IMG/VR virus record: IMGVR_UViG_3300034072_000758
Span: 62,001 to 126,000 of that record
Source: a virus
Direction: 5' to 3' (one strand)
Length of the DNA: 64,000 bases
The notes under the pieces are model-generated. The model searched no databases, had not been told where the DNA came from, and was given only the letters and a program-made list of their open reading frames with translations. Within the stretch, counting starts at the first letter, position 1; each line of letters opens with the position of its first letter. The translations under genes and the position numbers were made by a program. Below, piece after piece: positions 26,531-33,104 of this stretch.

Positions 26531-26992
26531 TTAAGCCGCTGCGGTTTCGGTCTTGGCCTTGCGCGAAACTTGGCGACCGCCTTGGCCGAGGCCCATTTGC
26601 TTGGCCAGTTCCGAACGGGCCTTGGCGTAAGCCGGGGCGACCATCGGGTAGTCGGCGGGCAGACCCCACTTGGCGCGATATTCGTCCGGCGTCATGCCGA
26701 GCTTGGCGAGGTGGCGCTTGAGCGACTTGAGCTTGCGACCGTCATCCAGACAGATCAGGAAGTCATTGGTGATCGACTTCTTGACCGAGACGGCGGGTTC
26801 AGCCGGGGTCGAGGGCGTGACGGCGACGGCGGGGGAGATAGCGCTGACGAGAGCTTGGTGAACCGAGGAAATCAGGGCCGGGAGTTCGGCGGACGGCAGG
26901 GTGTTATTACCGACATAGGCAGCGACGATGCGCGAGGCGTGATCGGCGACGGATGCGGTATTCGAGGGAGCGGTTTGGGTTTCGGTAGTCAT
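26531..26992 (-). CDS. MucR/Ros-family transcriptional regulator
   Basis: 153 residues. The C-terminal half carries the family core: 'FLICLDDGRKLKSLKRHLAKLG', then 'MTPDEYRAKWGLPADYPMVAP' and 'YAKARSELAKQMGLG'. This zinc-finger-like fold binds AT-rich DNA and represses many genes in alphaproteobacteria. The second zinc His seen in some members is replaced here, as in variant MucR proteins. The N-terminus is Ala/Thr-rich. GC content is far above the window average, suggesting acquisition from the host. It could silence or redirect host transcription. Start ATG 26992 with AGGAG. Confidence 0.85.
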   Translation of the reverse strand: MTTETQTAPSNTASVADHASRIVAAYVGNNTLPSAELPALISSVHQALVSAISPAVAVTPSTPAEPAVSVKKSITNDFLICLDDGRKLKSLKRHLAKLGMTPDEYRAKWGLPADYPMVAPAYAKARSELAKQMGLGQGGRQVSRKAKTETAAA

Positions 26993-27085
26993 GGTTTGGT
27001 AGTCTCCTAAAAGTGCTGGAACGATCAGCTTGGGATAGTCACCCTAATATTGGGTAGTTCGTTTCGTCTCCGAACTAATGACTTG

Positions 27086-27113
27086 AGAATACTACAAGAA
27101 AAAATGCTGTCAA
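27086..27113 (-). promoter_or_regulatory. Early promoter of the MucR-like gene
   Basis: Reverse-strand TTGACA (27108-27113), 16-base spacer, TATTCT (27086-27091), about 94 bases upstream of the start, leaving a long leader. Confidence 0.7.
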
Positions 27114-27122
27114 CTAGATTTC

Positions 27123-27440
27123 TCAAAAAAATTTCGATTTTCTTAGATCACTTACCAAAATCCCTTGAACCGAAAAGGTTTCTTCAAACAAAACTACGTC
27201 TTCCAATGTCTCAAATAGCAAGAAAACGTCCTTTTTGTTAGGGTCAAATGGCATGATTTCAGGATAGGTACTGTAGGGCCATTCGTTCCCCATATACCAT
27301 TTTCCTTCGGTCGTATCGAATAACCAGTCGGTTACTTCTTTCTGGAAGTTAACCATGTCTATACCACGAACACAATCACCTTGGATTCGGTAGCAATAAT
27401 GCTCCGCTTCAAATCCGTAGTAATTAATGATCGGTGACAT
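27123..27440 (-). CDS. Hypothetical protein, 105 aa
   Basis: ATG 27440 (MSPIINYYGFEAEHYCY) is preferred because TTTGGAG lies upstream. Aromatic-rich, with a 'DWLFDTTEGKWYMGNEWPYSTYPEIMPF' centre and a C-terminal basic tail. No family recognised. It may be transcribed from the divergent early promoter at 27492-27519. Confidence 0.65.
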   Translation of the reverse strand: MSPIINYYGFEAEHYCYRIQGDCVRGIDMVNFQKEVTDWLFDTTEGKWYMGNEWPYSTYPEIMPFDPNKKDVFLLFETLEDVVLFEETFSVQGILVSDLRKSKFF

Positions 27441-27491
27441 GAAATTTTTATCTCCAAAGATTCGTATCAGAATCAAATACTACCACTGAAT

Positions 27492-27519
27492 ATAAAAAAA
27501 GTATAGTCATTTGAGTCAA
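27492..27519 (-). promoter_or_regulatory. Early-type promoter, leftward
   Basis: TTGACT on the minus strand (27514-27519), 16-base spacer, TTTTAT (27492-27497). Its -35 element is one arm of the palindrome at 27513-27532. Confidence 0.5.
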
Positions 27520-27532
27520 TTAAAATTGACTC
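27513..27532. promoter_or_regulatory. Perfect palindrome holding divergent -35 elements
   Basis: GAGTCAAT (27513-27520), TAAA, ATTGACTC (27525-27532). Each arm contains a TTGACT pointing outward, so one protein dimer bound here would control both directions. Confidence 0.6.
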
Positions 27533-27555
27533 TCGTAAAAATGATTCATTACACT
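27526..27555 (+). promoter_or_regulatory. Early-type promoter of the structured RNA region
   Basis: TTGACT (27526-27531), 18-base spacer, TACACT (27550-27555), pointing into the non-coding region. Confidence 0.55.
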
Positions 27556-27559
27556 GTCG

Positions 27560-28245
27560 CTTAATGGCCTCTAAATAGAAGTCATTCGGTAACTCGTGAT
27601 GGAGTTGCTGGCATAGTGATCAGATGTATACTAGCCTCTAACATCAGGCTAAAACGGCGTCCGGGGAACATGACCCGGCCTATGAGACAGGTCAGTCGAA
27701 CGGAAATGAATAGTCAGGAACGCTCCCCCGCCTGATAAAAGTTAAACCGCATATCCTTTCAAGGGATATGAAACCGTCTAAAAGGAATCCTACAAAACCT
27801 TGAAAATTAGGAATGTAGGTGTCACCTTCCACATGTATAACGCATTGTGGGAGTGGCGCTGACGCCGCGAAAGCGGTAGTCTAACCGATGTCTGATTACA
27901 AATATCATTATGAGATATTCGGCCTGTTTGATCCGCGAGGAACCTACAGGAGTGTGGCGAATAAACTAAGGGATCGATGATCCTAGTCAATGTTCTATGC
28001 CCCGTATCTCCCCTTTAACCGGCCAAATTAGGGCGTGGCACAATGTATGTAATTATGGGATGACCGTAGAGAGGGTAAGGAATACGCATCCGCCTTACCA
28101 TGTTCGGAAACATCAATCCGAACTTCGCGGCTCGTTATCAATGTGGAAATATTGCTTCATCCCCCGTGAGATAATTTTTTACTACGCCCATAGTGTAATG
28201 GGGTAAAAATATTTGTCTCGCGGGGGGAGATAAAGCTTCTATGGT
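27560..28245 (+). ncRNA. Large structured non-coding RNA candidate, about 690 nt
   Basis: No plausible gene fits here, but helices are dense on the plus strand. They include AACTC/GAGTT (27591-27606), TAGCCT/AGGCTA (27632-27651), CATATCC/GGATATG (27750-27770), and CACC-TTCCACA with TGTGGGAGTG (27822-27855). A GNRA-capped helix CCGC-GAAA-GCGG sits inside 27861-27880. Further helices are AATATC/GATATT (27901-27919), GGATC/GATCC (27971-27983), GGTAAGG/CCTTACC (28074-28099), GTTCGG/CCGAAC (28102-28123) and CCCAT/ATGGG (28187-28202). An 11-bp long-range helix joins 28161-28171 to 28216-28226. A 7-bp helix joins the ends (27575-27581 with 28236-28242). Size and complexity recall phage GOLLD or ROOL RNAs, but I cannot assign a family. 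Confidence 0.65.
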
Positions 28246-28263
28246 AATACGGAATGAATTATG

Positions 28264-28905
28264 TCATTCGTCATTATCGTGTTCATATAGAATAATGTCT
28301 TTTAGTATTGTGTTTTTCATATCAGCAAATACTTCGTCATCGCTTCCATATCCATCCCATATATCTGTTAATAATGAGTATAGTTCTCTGGCTATTGGGC
28401 TTTTTGGTGATCTCTGTAAAAAATACTTAAGTCCATTCATAGACCACAATATATTCCTTTCTGGTATTTCTACGGCATAAACAATAATTATACTTTTCAA
28501 GTCCTCTAATAGTGTTGAGCCATCATGAATGAAGTCATTTACGTCATGTACCATGTAGTGTAATTGACCTCTAATAAAATTATGAACATTATCTATGTCT
28601 GTTGTGAAACCTTGAAGACCAGTCATATCAAATCGAGAATGTTCTTTTAAATGCTTATATAATTCCGATACCGTCTGATAATTATTTTTATCTTCATCGG
28701 TGATCTCGTGAAATATCCCACGATAGTAGATACTATGGCCTTTTGTCTCTTCATATCCATGATCTCTAATTACTCTGGCTACATCATTCATATCGCCTTC
28801 GTAATTATTATCCCTTATATAATGAACCAAAATTTCTAGGGCCTCATCCAAAGACATACCAGTATGTTCTTTTAAAAGAACCTTATATTTTTTAAACCAA
28901 TCCAT
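28264..28905 (-). CDS. Possible ADP-ribosyltransferase-like late protein
   Basis: 213 residues. 'IYYRGIF' near residue 60, 'GFTTDIDNVHNFI' near 100 and 'DDEVFADM' near 195 are in the order of the R, S-T-S and E motifs of arginine-type ARTs; this is a weak pattern match. The N-terminus 'MDWFKKYKVLLKEHTG' has L-K-E at 11-13, like a capsid-targeting propeptide. TATAAATA lies five bases before ATG with no ribosome binding site, predicting a leaderless late mRNA. Unusually AT-rich. Confidence 0.6.
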   Translation of the reverse strand: MDWFKKYKVLLKEHTGMSLDEALEILVHYIRDNNYEGDMNDVARVIRDHGYEETKGHSIYYRGIFHEITDEDKNNYQTVSELYKHLKEHSRFDMTGLQGFTTDIDNVHNFIRGQLHYMVHDVNDFIHDGSTLLEDLKSIIIVYAVEIPERNILWSMNGLKYFLQRSPKSPIARELYSLLTDIWDGYGSDDEVFADMKNTILKDIILYEHDNDE

Positions 28906-28910
28906 AATTT

Positions 28911-28918
28911 TATTTATA
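28911..28918 (-). promoter_or_regulatory. Late promoter giving a leaderless mRNA
   Basis: Perfect TATAAATA on the minus strand, spacer AAATT, then ATG 28905. The predicted start site coincides with the A of ATG. Confidence 0.65.
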
Positions 28919-28973
28919 AAAAGCCTCGGTGAAAGTGGGGGACTATCATGCTAATATTCTAGTGATCAGATCA

Positions 28974-28981
28974 CATAAATA
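28974..28981 (+). promoter_or_regulatory. Late promoter giving a leaderless mRNA
   Basis: CATAAATA, spacer TGGGT, then ATG 28987. This spacing is what picks the internal ATG over the one at 28981. Confidence 0.65.
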
Positions 28982-28986
28982 TGGGT

Positions 28987-29565
28987 ATGCGTTATTTTGA
29001 GTTATTCGAATCCGAACTCCCTATGGATCAAGAGTCTCGTATGGCTAGAGCCAAGCAGATGGGATTCAACACGAGAGCTTATCATGGAACTAATTCTGAC
29101 ATAGACGAGTTCTCTCTTGATAAAACCAAAACCAATATCATGACAGGTCATGGTTTCCATTTCGCGGATAACTCTAAAGAAGCAAGTGGATATGCCAAGC
29201 AGCTTAAAGGCGCAGGGCGCAATGTTCTTCCTGTCTTACTGAGAATCAGAAAAGCATTTGTCGTAGGTATAGACGCACAGAATTACGATAATTATAAATG
29301 GATAAACAATACCTATGAGGAATTGGGTAAATCTGCTAATTTATCGGGAAGCATCTGGGATCAGAACAATCAGAAGATCATTTGGAAAATGGTTTACGAT
29401 AAGCTAGAGGGGATGGGGTACGATTGCATTTATTGGGAGAAAACCCCCGCCGATTTTATGAAGGGGCATTATAATAAGATCGTTATGTTCAACCCAAAAA
29501 ATATTCGTTCGATTTTTGCTAAGTTCGACCCATCTAAGAGTAATTCCGCGAATATCAATGATTAA
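28987..29565 (+). CDS. ADP-ribosyltransferase (polyvalent-protein ART type)
   Basis: 192 residues from ATG 28987. 'TRAYHGTNSDIDEFS' near residues 29-43 is the YHGT motif of DarT/PARP-like or ART-PolyVal domains. 'GHGFHFADNSKEASGYA' forms the following strand-helix, and 'VMFNPKNIRSIFAKFDP' is the usual C-terminal strand of this family. It would transfer ADP-ribose from NAD+ to a host target. The N-terminus 'MRYFELFESELP' contains L-F-E, like a T4 capsid-targeting peptide, so it may be packaged and injected like T4 Alt. Confidence 0.75.
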   Translation: MRYFELFESELPMDQESRMARAKQMGFNTRAYHGTNSDIDEFSLDKTKTNIMTGHGFHFADNSKEASGYAKQLKGAGRNVLPVLLRIRKAFVVGIDAQNYDNYKWINNTYEELGKSANLSGSIWDQNNQKIIWKMVYDKLEGMGYDCIYWEKTPADFMKGHYNKIVMFNPKNIRSIFAKFDPSKSNSANIND

Positions 29566-29568
29566 AAA

Positions 29569-29592
29569 AAGCCCCGGTTTTCCGGGGCTTTT
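29569..29592. terminator. Bidirectional terminator
   Basis: AAGCCCCGG (29569-29577) pairs with CCGGGGCTT (29582-29590) around TTTT, with A and T runs on the two sides, between convergent genes. Confidence 0.9.
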
Positions 29593-29594
29593 TG

Positions 29595-30044
29595 TTAGGC
29601 GACCTTGGTATTGAGGGCGACTATATAGGCTTCGAGAGCCTTAACATCATCGGGCTTGAGCTTTTTGGGTTCATGGAACCCGGTGATCATGTATTCGGTA
29701 TTGTAGGTCGTTTCGGGGATCACTCCACCATTTTCCACGACTTCGACCGTAAAGTCTGCGAAGGACTTGCGTTCCATCATTCCTTCGAGGTCCGATTGAT
29801 AGGTGTCGAAGTACAGATTTACCAGATCGAGACCACCGAAGATACTGCCGCGCGCGAACTTCTGCTTTGTGGTCAGGCCGATCTTGTAGCCTTCCTGAGC
29901 CTTGTATCGGCGTTCATCGATCACACACTCGACGGAGAAATCGATCTTTGCGCCATGACAGAAGAATTGGATAGGAACCATGAAGCGAAGATTCTTGGTT
30001 CCGTGTTCCTTAGCCAGAGCGGCGAGTTTGATGCGATCAGTCAT
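29595..30044 (-). CDS. Hypothetical protein, 149 aa
   Basis: Begins MTDRIKLAALAKEHGTKNLRF after a CGGAGATACAAT site. A beta-rich middle (FFCHGAKIDFSVECVIDERRY) and a lysine-rich C-terminus follow. Codon use is stronger and more GC-rich than in neighbouring late genes. No family recognised. Driven by an early promoter with TTGACA-N16-TAGGAT. Confidence 0.7.
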   Translation of the reverse strand: MTDRIKLAALAKEHGTKNLRFMVPIQFFCHGAKIDFSVECVIDERRYKAQEGYKIGLTTKQKFARGSIFGGLDLVNLYFDTYQSDLEGMMERKSFADFTVEVVENGGVIPETTYNTEYMITGFHEPKKLKPDDVKALEAYIVALNTKVA

Positions 30045-30076
30045 ATTGTATCTCCGTTTAAATTAAAATGTAGATC

Positions 30077-30104
30077 ATCCTACCACATACTTGGTTCCTG
30101 TCAA
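30077..30104 (-). promoter_or_regulatory. Early promoter, leftward
   Basis: Reverse-strand TTGACA (30099-30104), 16-base spacer, TAGGAT (30077-30082). Confidence 0.7.
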
Positions 30105-30115
30105 GTATATTAAAA

Positions 30116-30144
30116 TTGAAATGTGGTTAATAAAATGATAGACT
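30116..30144 (+). promoter_or_regulatory. Probable early promoter, rightward
   Basis: TTGAAA (30116-30121), 17-base spacer, TAGACT (30139-30144), divergent from the promoter at 30077-30104. Confidence 0.5.
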
Positions 30145-30168
30145 GCCTTCAATAGTGCGAGTTGTGTA

Positions 30169-30666
30169 ATGAAAGTTCTGGTTTTAGACATCGAAGGGGA
30201 TGGGCTGTATCCGTCCGAAATCCATATGCTAGGCGTATTGGATTATGTCACCGATGAATTTACCAACTATAATGGTGACGCAATAGCAGATGGTCTTTGT
30301 GAAATAGATGAATGCGATATTCTGCTGGTTTACAATAAAGACTACGACATTAAGCACATAAAACGTCTGACTGAAAATGTTGTCTCGTTCAAAGAAGTTG
30401 TCATTATTGACGTTCTTGAACTCAGCCGCAAATATGTAAAATTTTTACCTAATAACAAGTTAAAGACTTGGGGTGATTATTTTGATTTTCCTAAAGGTGA
30501 TCATAATGACTGGTCAAAATACTCTCCCGAAATGGGAGTATATTGCGAGCGTGATTGTAGATTAACCAAAAAAGTATTTGACTTCATTTGCGAAATGCTG
30601 CTACCGTCCAAAGACATTTTGTTAGAGGCAATTGAAGATGCTCAGAGAAAACGCCAAATTCTATGA
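30169..30666 (+). CDS. DEDDy-type 3'-5' exonuclease
   Basis: 165 residues. 'LVLDIEGDGLYPSEIHMLGV' is Exo I; 'LVYNKDYDIKHI' holds the second acidic motif; 'YCERDCRLTKKVFDFI' is a Y-x3-D Exo III, so the active site is DEDDy. The layout resembles the exonuclease domain of family A DNA polymerases, but no polymerase domain follows, so it acts alone or as a partner. It begins an operon with GMP reductase, whose start lies within this gene's end. Confidence 0.8.
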   Translation: MKVLVLDIEGDGLYPSEIHMLGVLDYVTDEFTNYNGDAIADGLCEIDECDILLVYNKDYDIKHIKRLTENVVSFKEVVIIDVLELSRKYVKFLPNNKLKTWGDYFDFPKGDHNDWSKYSPEMGVYCERDCRLTKKVFDFICEMLLPSKDILLEAIEDAQRKRQIL

Positions 30667-31723
30667 TTACGATGATGTGTTGATTCTTCCAAAGAAATCA
30701 AGTTTCACGTCACGTAAAGATGCTGTCGTTACCCGAAAGTTTAAAACAAAACATTCGGGTGTTACTTTCTCCGGTGTCCCAATCATCGCCGCAAATATGG
30801 ACACGACTGGCACTCTTGGGATTGCCGCCGCGCTCCAAAAAGAAAAAATGTTCACGGCACTCCACAAATATTACACCGCAGACGAAATTATCAATGCTGC
30901 TACCAAGGGTGTATCTTGGAGTTTCGATGAAGGTTATCATGGCGACAAGCTCAACAAAGACTACATTTTCTTATCCATCGGCTTTTCCGAGGACGAGTTC
31001 GATAAGATCGAAAAGGTTCAACAAACCTTGGGTTATCATCCGCACATTTGCGTCGATGTTGCCAATGGTTATACCGAAGCATATATCGAGTTCCTGACCA
31101 AGGTTCGTGAGAAGTTTTATAACTCGGTCATTATGGCTGGGAACGTTGCTACCCCCGATATTATCCCAGATTATGATGCGGCTGGGGTTGACATTATTAA
31201 GATCGGCATCGGGCCGGGAAACTTCTGTCGCACCCGCACGACTGCTGGGGTCGGTGTACCTCAATTGACAGCGGTTATGGAAACCGCCGCCAAAGCCGAT
31301 CTTCATGGGATCATGATCTGTGCTGATGGTGGGGTAAACGAATATTGCGACTTTGCTAAAGCACTGATTGGTGGTGCTGATATGGTCATGGCTGGAAGCA
31401 TGTTCGCCGCGCATGATGAGTCTGGTGGTGATGTGATTGAAGAAAATGGCGTCCGCAAAGTGCTGACATACGGAATGTCATCCGAACACGCCATGAAGAA
31501 GTACGCCGGGGAAGTGAATGCTTATCGCGCGTCCGAGGGTCGTACTGTCGCGGTTCCCCACAAAGGCCCTGTAGCCAACACAGTGCGGAACATCTTGGGT
31601 AGCTTGAGAAGCACTATGACTTACACCAACAGCCACAAAATAACTGATCTTCCACAAGCCGAAATGATCGTTGTTAATCGCACGATCAATAAGGCGCATG
31701 TCCAGAACACGGTTGGAATCTAA
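30638..31723 (+). CDS. guaC: GMP reductase
   Basis: 361 residues, an IMPDH/GMPR-family TIM barrel. The catalytic loop 'KIGIGPGNFCRTRTTAGVGVPQL' has the active-site cysteine near residue 195. 'ADGGV', 'GGADMVMAGSMF' and 'YGMSSEHAM' form the phosphate-binding and flap segments. No CBS domains are present and the C-terminus lacks IMPDH extras, favouring GMP reductase (GMP + NADPH to IMP). E. coli GuaC has 347 residues. Start ATG 30638 (MLRENAKFYDYDDVL) follows an AGAGG site. Rare in phages; it would alter the guanine nucleotide pool alongside NrdB. Confidence 0.85.
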   Translation: MLRENAKFYDYDDVLILPKKSSFTSRKDAVVTRKFKTKHSGVTFSGVPIIAANMDTTGTLGIAAALQKEKMFTALHKYYTADEIINAATKGVSWSFDEGYHGDKLNKDYIFLSIGFSEDEFDKIEKVQQTLGYHPHICVDVANGYTEAYIEFLTKVREKFYNSVIMAGNVATPDIIPDYDAAGVDIIKIGIGPGNFCRTRTTAGVGVPQLTAVMETAAKADLHGIMICADGGVNEYCDFAKALIGGADMVMAGSMFAAHDESGGDVIEENGVRKVLTYGMSSEHAMKKYAGEVNAYRASEGRTVAVPHKGPVANTVRNILGSLRSTMTYTNSHKITDLPQAEMIVVNRTINKAHVQNTVGI

Positions 31724-31989
31724 TGAAATCCAAATTCATTTCGGTTTGTAAGAACGTCATCGGAACAAACAATAAGACGATCCGAGAAGGTCTGGATCGC
31801 CCAATTATCCCGCCCATTCGTATTCAAAATGGAAAGTCGGGTGATAAGGTGACCTGTAACACCGCTGTATTGCGTGATTCTCATGGTGAGATCATTGGGA
31901 AGATACACTATCAGCCGGACAAAGCGATCATCAATTCTGGGGCCAAAGTCGTCATCGAATATTTCGGTGATATTGAGGTAGTAGATTAA
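31723..31989 (+). CDS. Hypothetical protein, 88 aa
   Basis: Starts inside the guaC stop (TAATG), so it is translationally coupled. Basic N-terminus (MKSKFISVCKNVIG), beta-rich with 'GEIIGKIHYQPDKAIINSGAK'. No family recognised. Overlaps the convergent ART gene by four bases. Confidence 0.65.
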   Translation: MKSKFISVCKNVIGTNNKTIREGLDRPIIPPIRIQNGKSGDKVTCNTAVLRDSHGEIIGKIHYQPDKAIINSGAKVVIEYFGDIEVVD

Positions 31990-32528
31990 GCTTCTGGGTT
32001 TTCTTTAGCGGCTTTTCTCGCAGCCATTTCGGCTCGCACCTCGATTTTTGATCTCATACCCAATCTCTTTCGAATCACTTCTTCATCTTGAAGCTGAATA
32101 TATGGTTGTGGATCATAACCCCATTCTTCGAGAGAATCGCCGTCCGTGTATATGTCTCTAGCAAAAACTTGCTTAGATATAATGCGGAAATTGTTATTCA
32201 AATGTGCTTCGCCATGCTCTTTGGCGTATGCTTTTGAAATAGTCACCCAATCGCCTTTATTAATAGGCGCTTTTATATCTTTGGGAATGGCGCGATAAAT
32301 TCTGATCATCTTATTCGGACGGCCTTTACAATCCATTACTAAAGAAAAAGCCCCAGCCGCGTCCTGACCATAATAGCGGTATCCGTTTGAACTATAAACA
32401 TCCGCTGGATACGTGCCGTTAGCCGTCAAATCATATAACGGTGAACCACTTATTTTGTCAGCGGCTCCATGCTCTCCACGATAATCTTCTTGGGAATTTT
32501 CGAGAATTATATTGATAATGTCACGCAT
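31986..32528 (-). CDS. ADP-ribosyltransferase-like late protein
   Basis: 180 residues. 'MIRIYRAIPKDIK' (R motif), 'KGDWVTISKAYAKEHGEAH' and 'DSLEEWGYDPQPY' (E motif) match a family of phage ARTs recognised by YRA-P, GDWVT and E-W/G-Y. The N-terminus 'MRDIINIILENSQ' has I-L-E, a likely head-targeting propeptide. It is expressed from a late promoter with leaderless geometry. By analogy with T4 Alt it may be injected with DNA and modify host proteins. Confidence 0.7.
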   Translation of the reverse strand: MRDIINIILENSQEDYRGEHGAADKISGSPLYDLTANGTYPADVYSSNGYRYYGQDAAGAFSLVMDCKGRPNKMIRIYRAIPKDIKAPINKGDWVTISKAYAKEHGEAHLNNNFRIISKQVFARDIYTDGDSLEEWGYDPQPYIQLQDEEVIRKRLGMRSKIEVRAEMAARKAAKENPEA

Positions 32529-32533
32529 GATTA

Positions 32534-32541
32534 TATTTATT
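32534..32541 (-). promoter_or_regulatory. Late promoter giving a leaderless mRNA
   Basis: AATAAATA on the minus strand, spacer TAATC, then ATG 32528. Confidence 0.6.
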
Positions 32542-32589
32542 GCGATTGACCATTATATCTGATAACGTTCTCCGAAATGGAGACACTTT

Positions 32590-32838
32590 ATGATCGAATT
32601 TCTCGATAAGTCTGGTGAATGGCAGGAGCTTTATGGTCACGGTTGTAAGACCGTTGATGACGCTCATCAGTATGTCAGTCTGTTGGGAAGAGACGGTCGT
32701 ATGCGTGTTAAGGGCGAGCAAGCCCCGTTCCCGCTCGTAGAGGCCGTAGTGCCACCGCTGTTGTCTACGGAGGCAACCCCTGAACAAAAAGCGCTCGCGC
32801 AACAATTCCTTAAAGATGTGTTGAAGGACATGAAATGA
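32590..32838 (+). CDS. Hypothetical protein, 82 aa
   Basis: Begins MIEFLDKSGEWQELYGHG after a GGAG site. Contains a short alpha/beta region, a proline-rich linker (PFPLVEAVVPP) and a C-terminal helix (ATPEQKALAQQFLKDVLKDMK). Overlaps the next gene by four bases (ATGA). No family recognised. Confidence 0.65.
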   Translation: MIEFLDKSGEWQELYGHGCKTVDDAHQYVSLLGRDGRMRVKGEQAPFPLVEAVVPPLLSTEATPEQKALAQQFLKDVLKDMK

Positions 32839-33104
32839 CTGTCGCGCATATCTACGAATATGACTCGTCTAAAACCAACCTGTCTATTAAGGTCGGTGAT
32901 CTGGAACGATTTCATTTTCACGTACTGCCCCGCGCGAATGAGGTCATTTATCTCAGGGATGATATGCGGTACTTGGTACTGGAAGTTATTCACACCGGCA
33001 TCAATGATTATCAAGAGGGTGTAACCCCACCCGACGCCTCAGTTGTTCTACTGATTTGCCGTAAGGTGGGGAGTTCTCCGCATTACGTATCGATTGGGTT
33101 TTAA
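32835..33104 (+). CDS. Hypothetical protein, 89 aa
   Basis: Begins MTVAHIYEYDSSKTNLSIKV. Small beta-rich protein; translationally coupled to the upstream gene. The end overlaps the convergent fibre gene by four bases. No family recognised. Confidence 0.65.
   Translation: MTVAHIYEYDSSKTNLSIKVGDLERFHFHVLPRANEVIYLRDDMRYLVLEVIHTGINDYQEGVTPPDASVVLLICRKVGSSPHYVSIGF

Noticed and set aside
26570-27010. 146-codon plus-strand frame opposite the MucR-like gene
   Set aside because: A consequence of high GC on the antisense strand; the MucR frame has clear family motifs, promoter and terminator.
27790-28206. Two short frames (66 and 69 codons) inside the structured RNA region
   Set aside because: No ribosome binding sites, odd composition, and they cut across strong RNA helices.
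27560-28245. Group I or group II intron, RNase P RNA or tmRNA as the identity of the structured region
   Set aside because: No P7/S-type core, no domain V hairpin, no tmRNA GGGG.C/tag frame and no RNase P core motifs were found, and no split gene flanks it.
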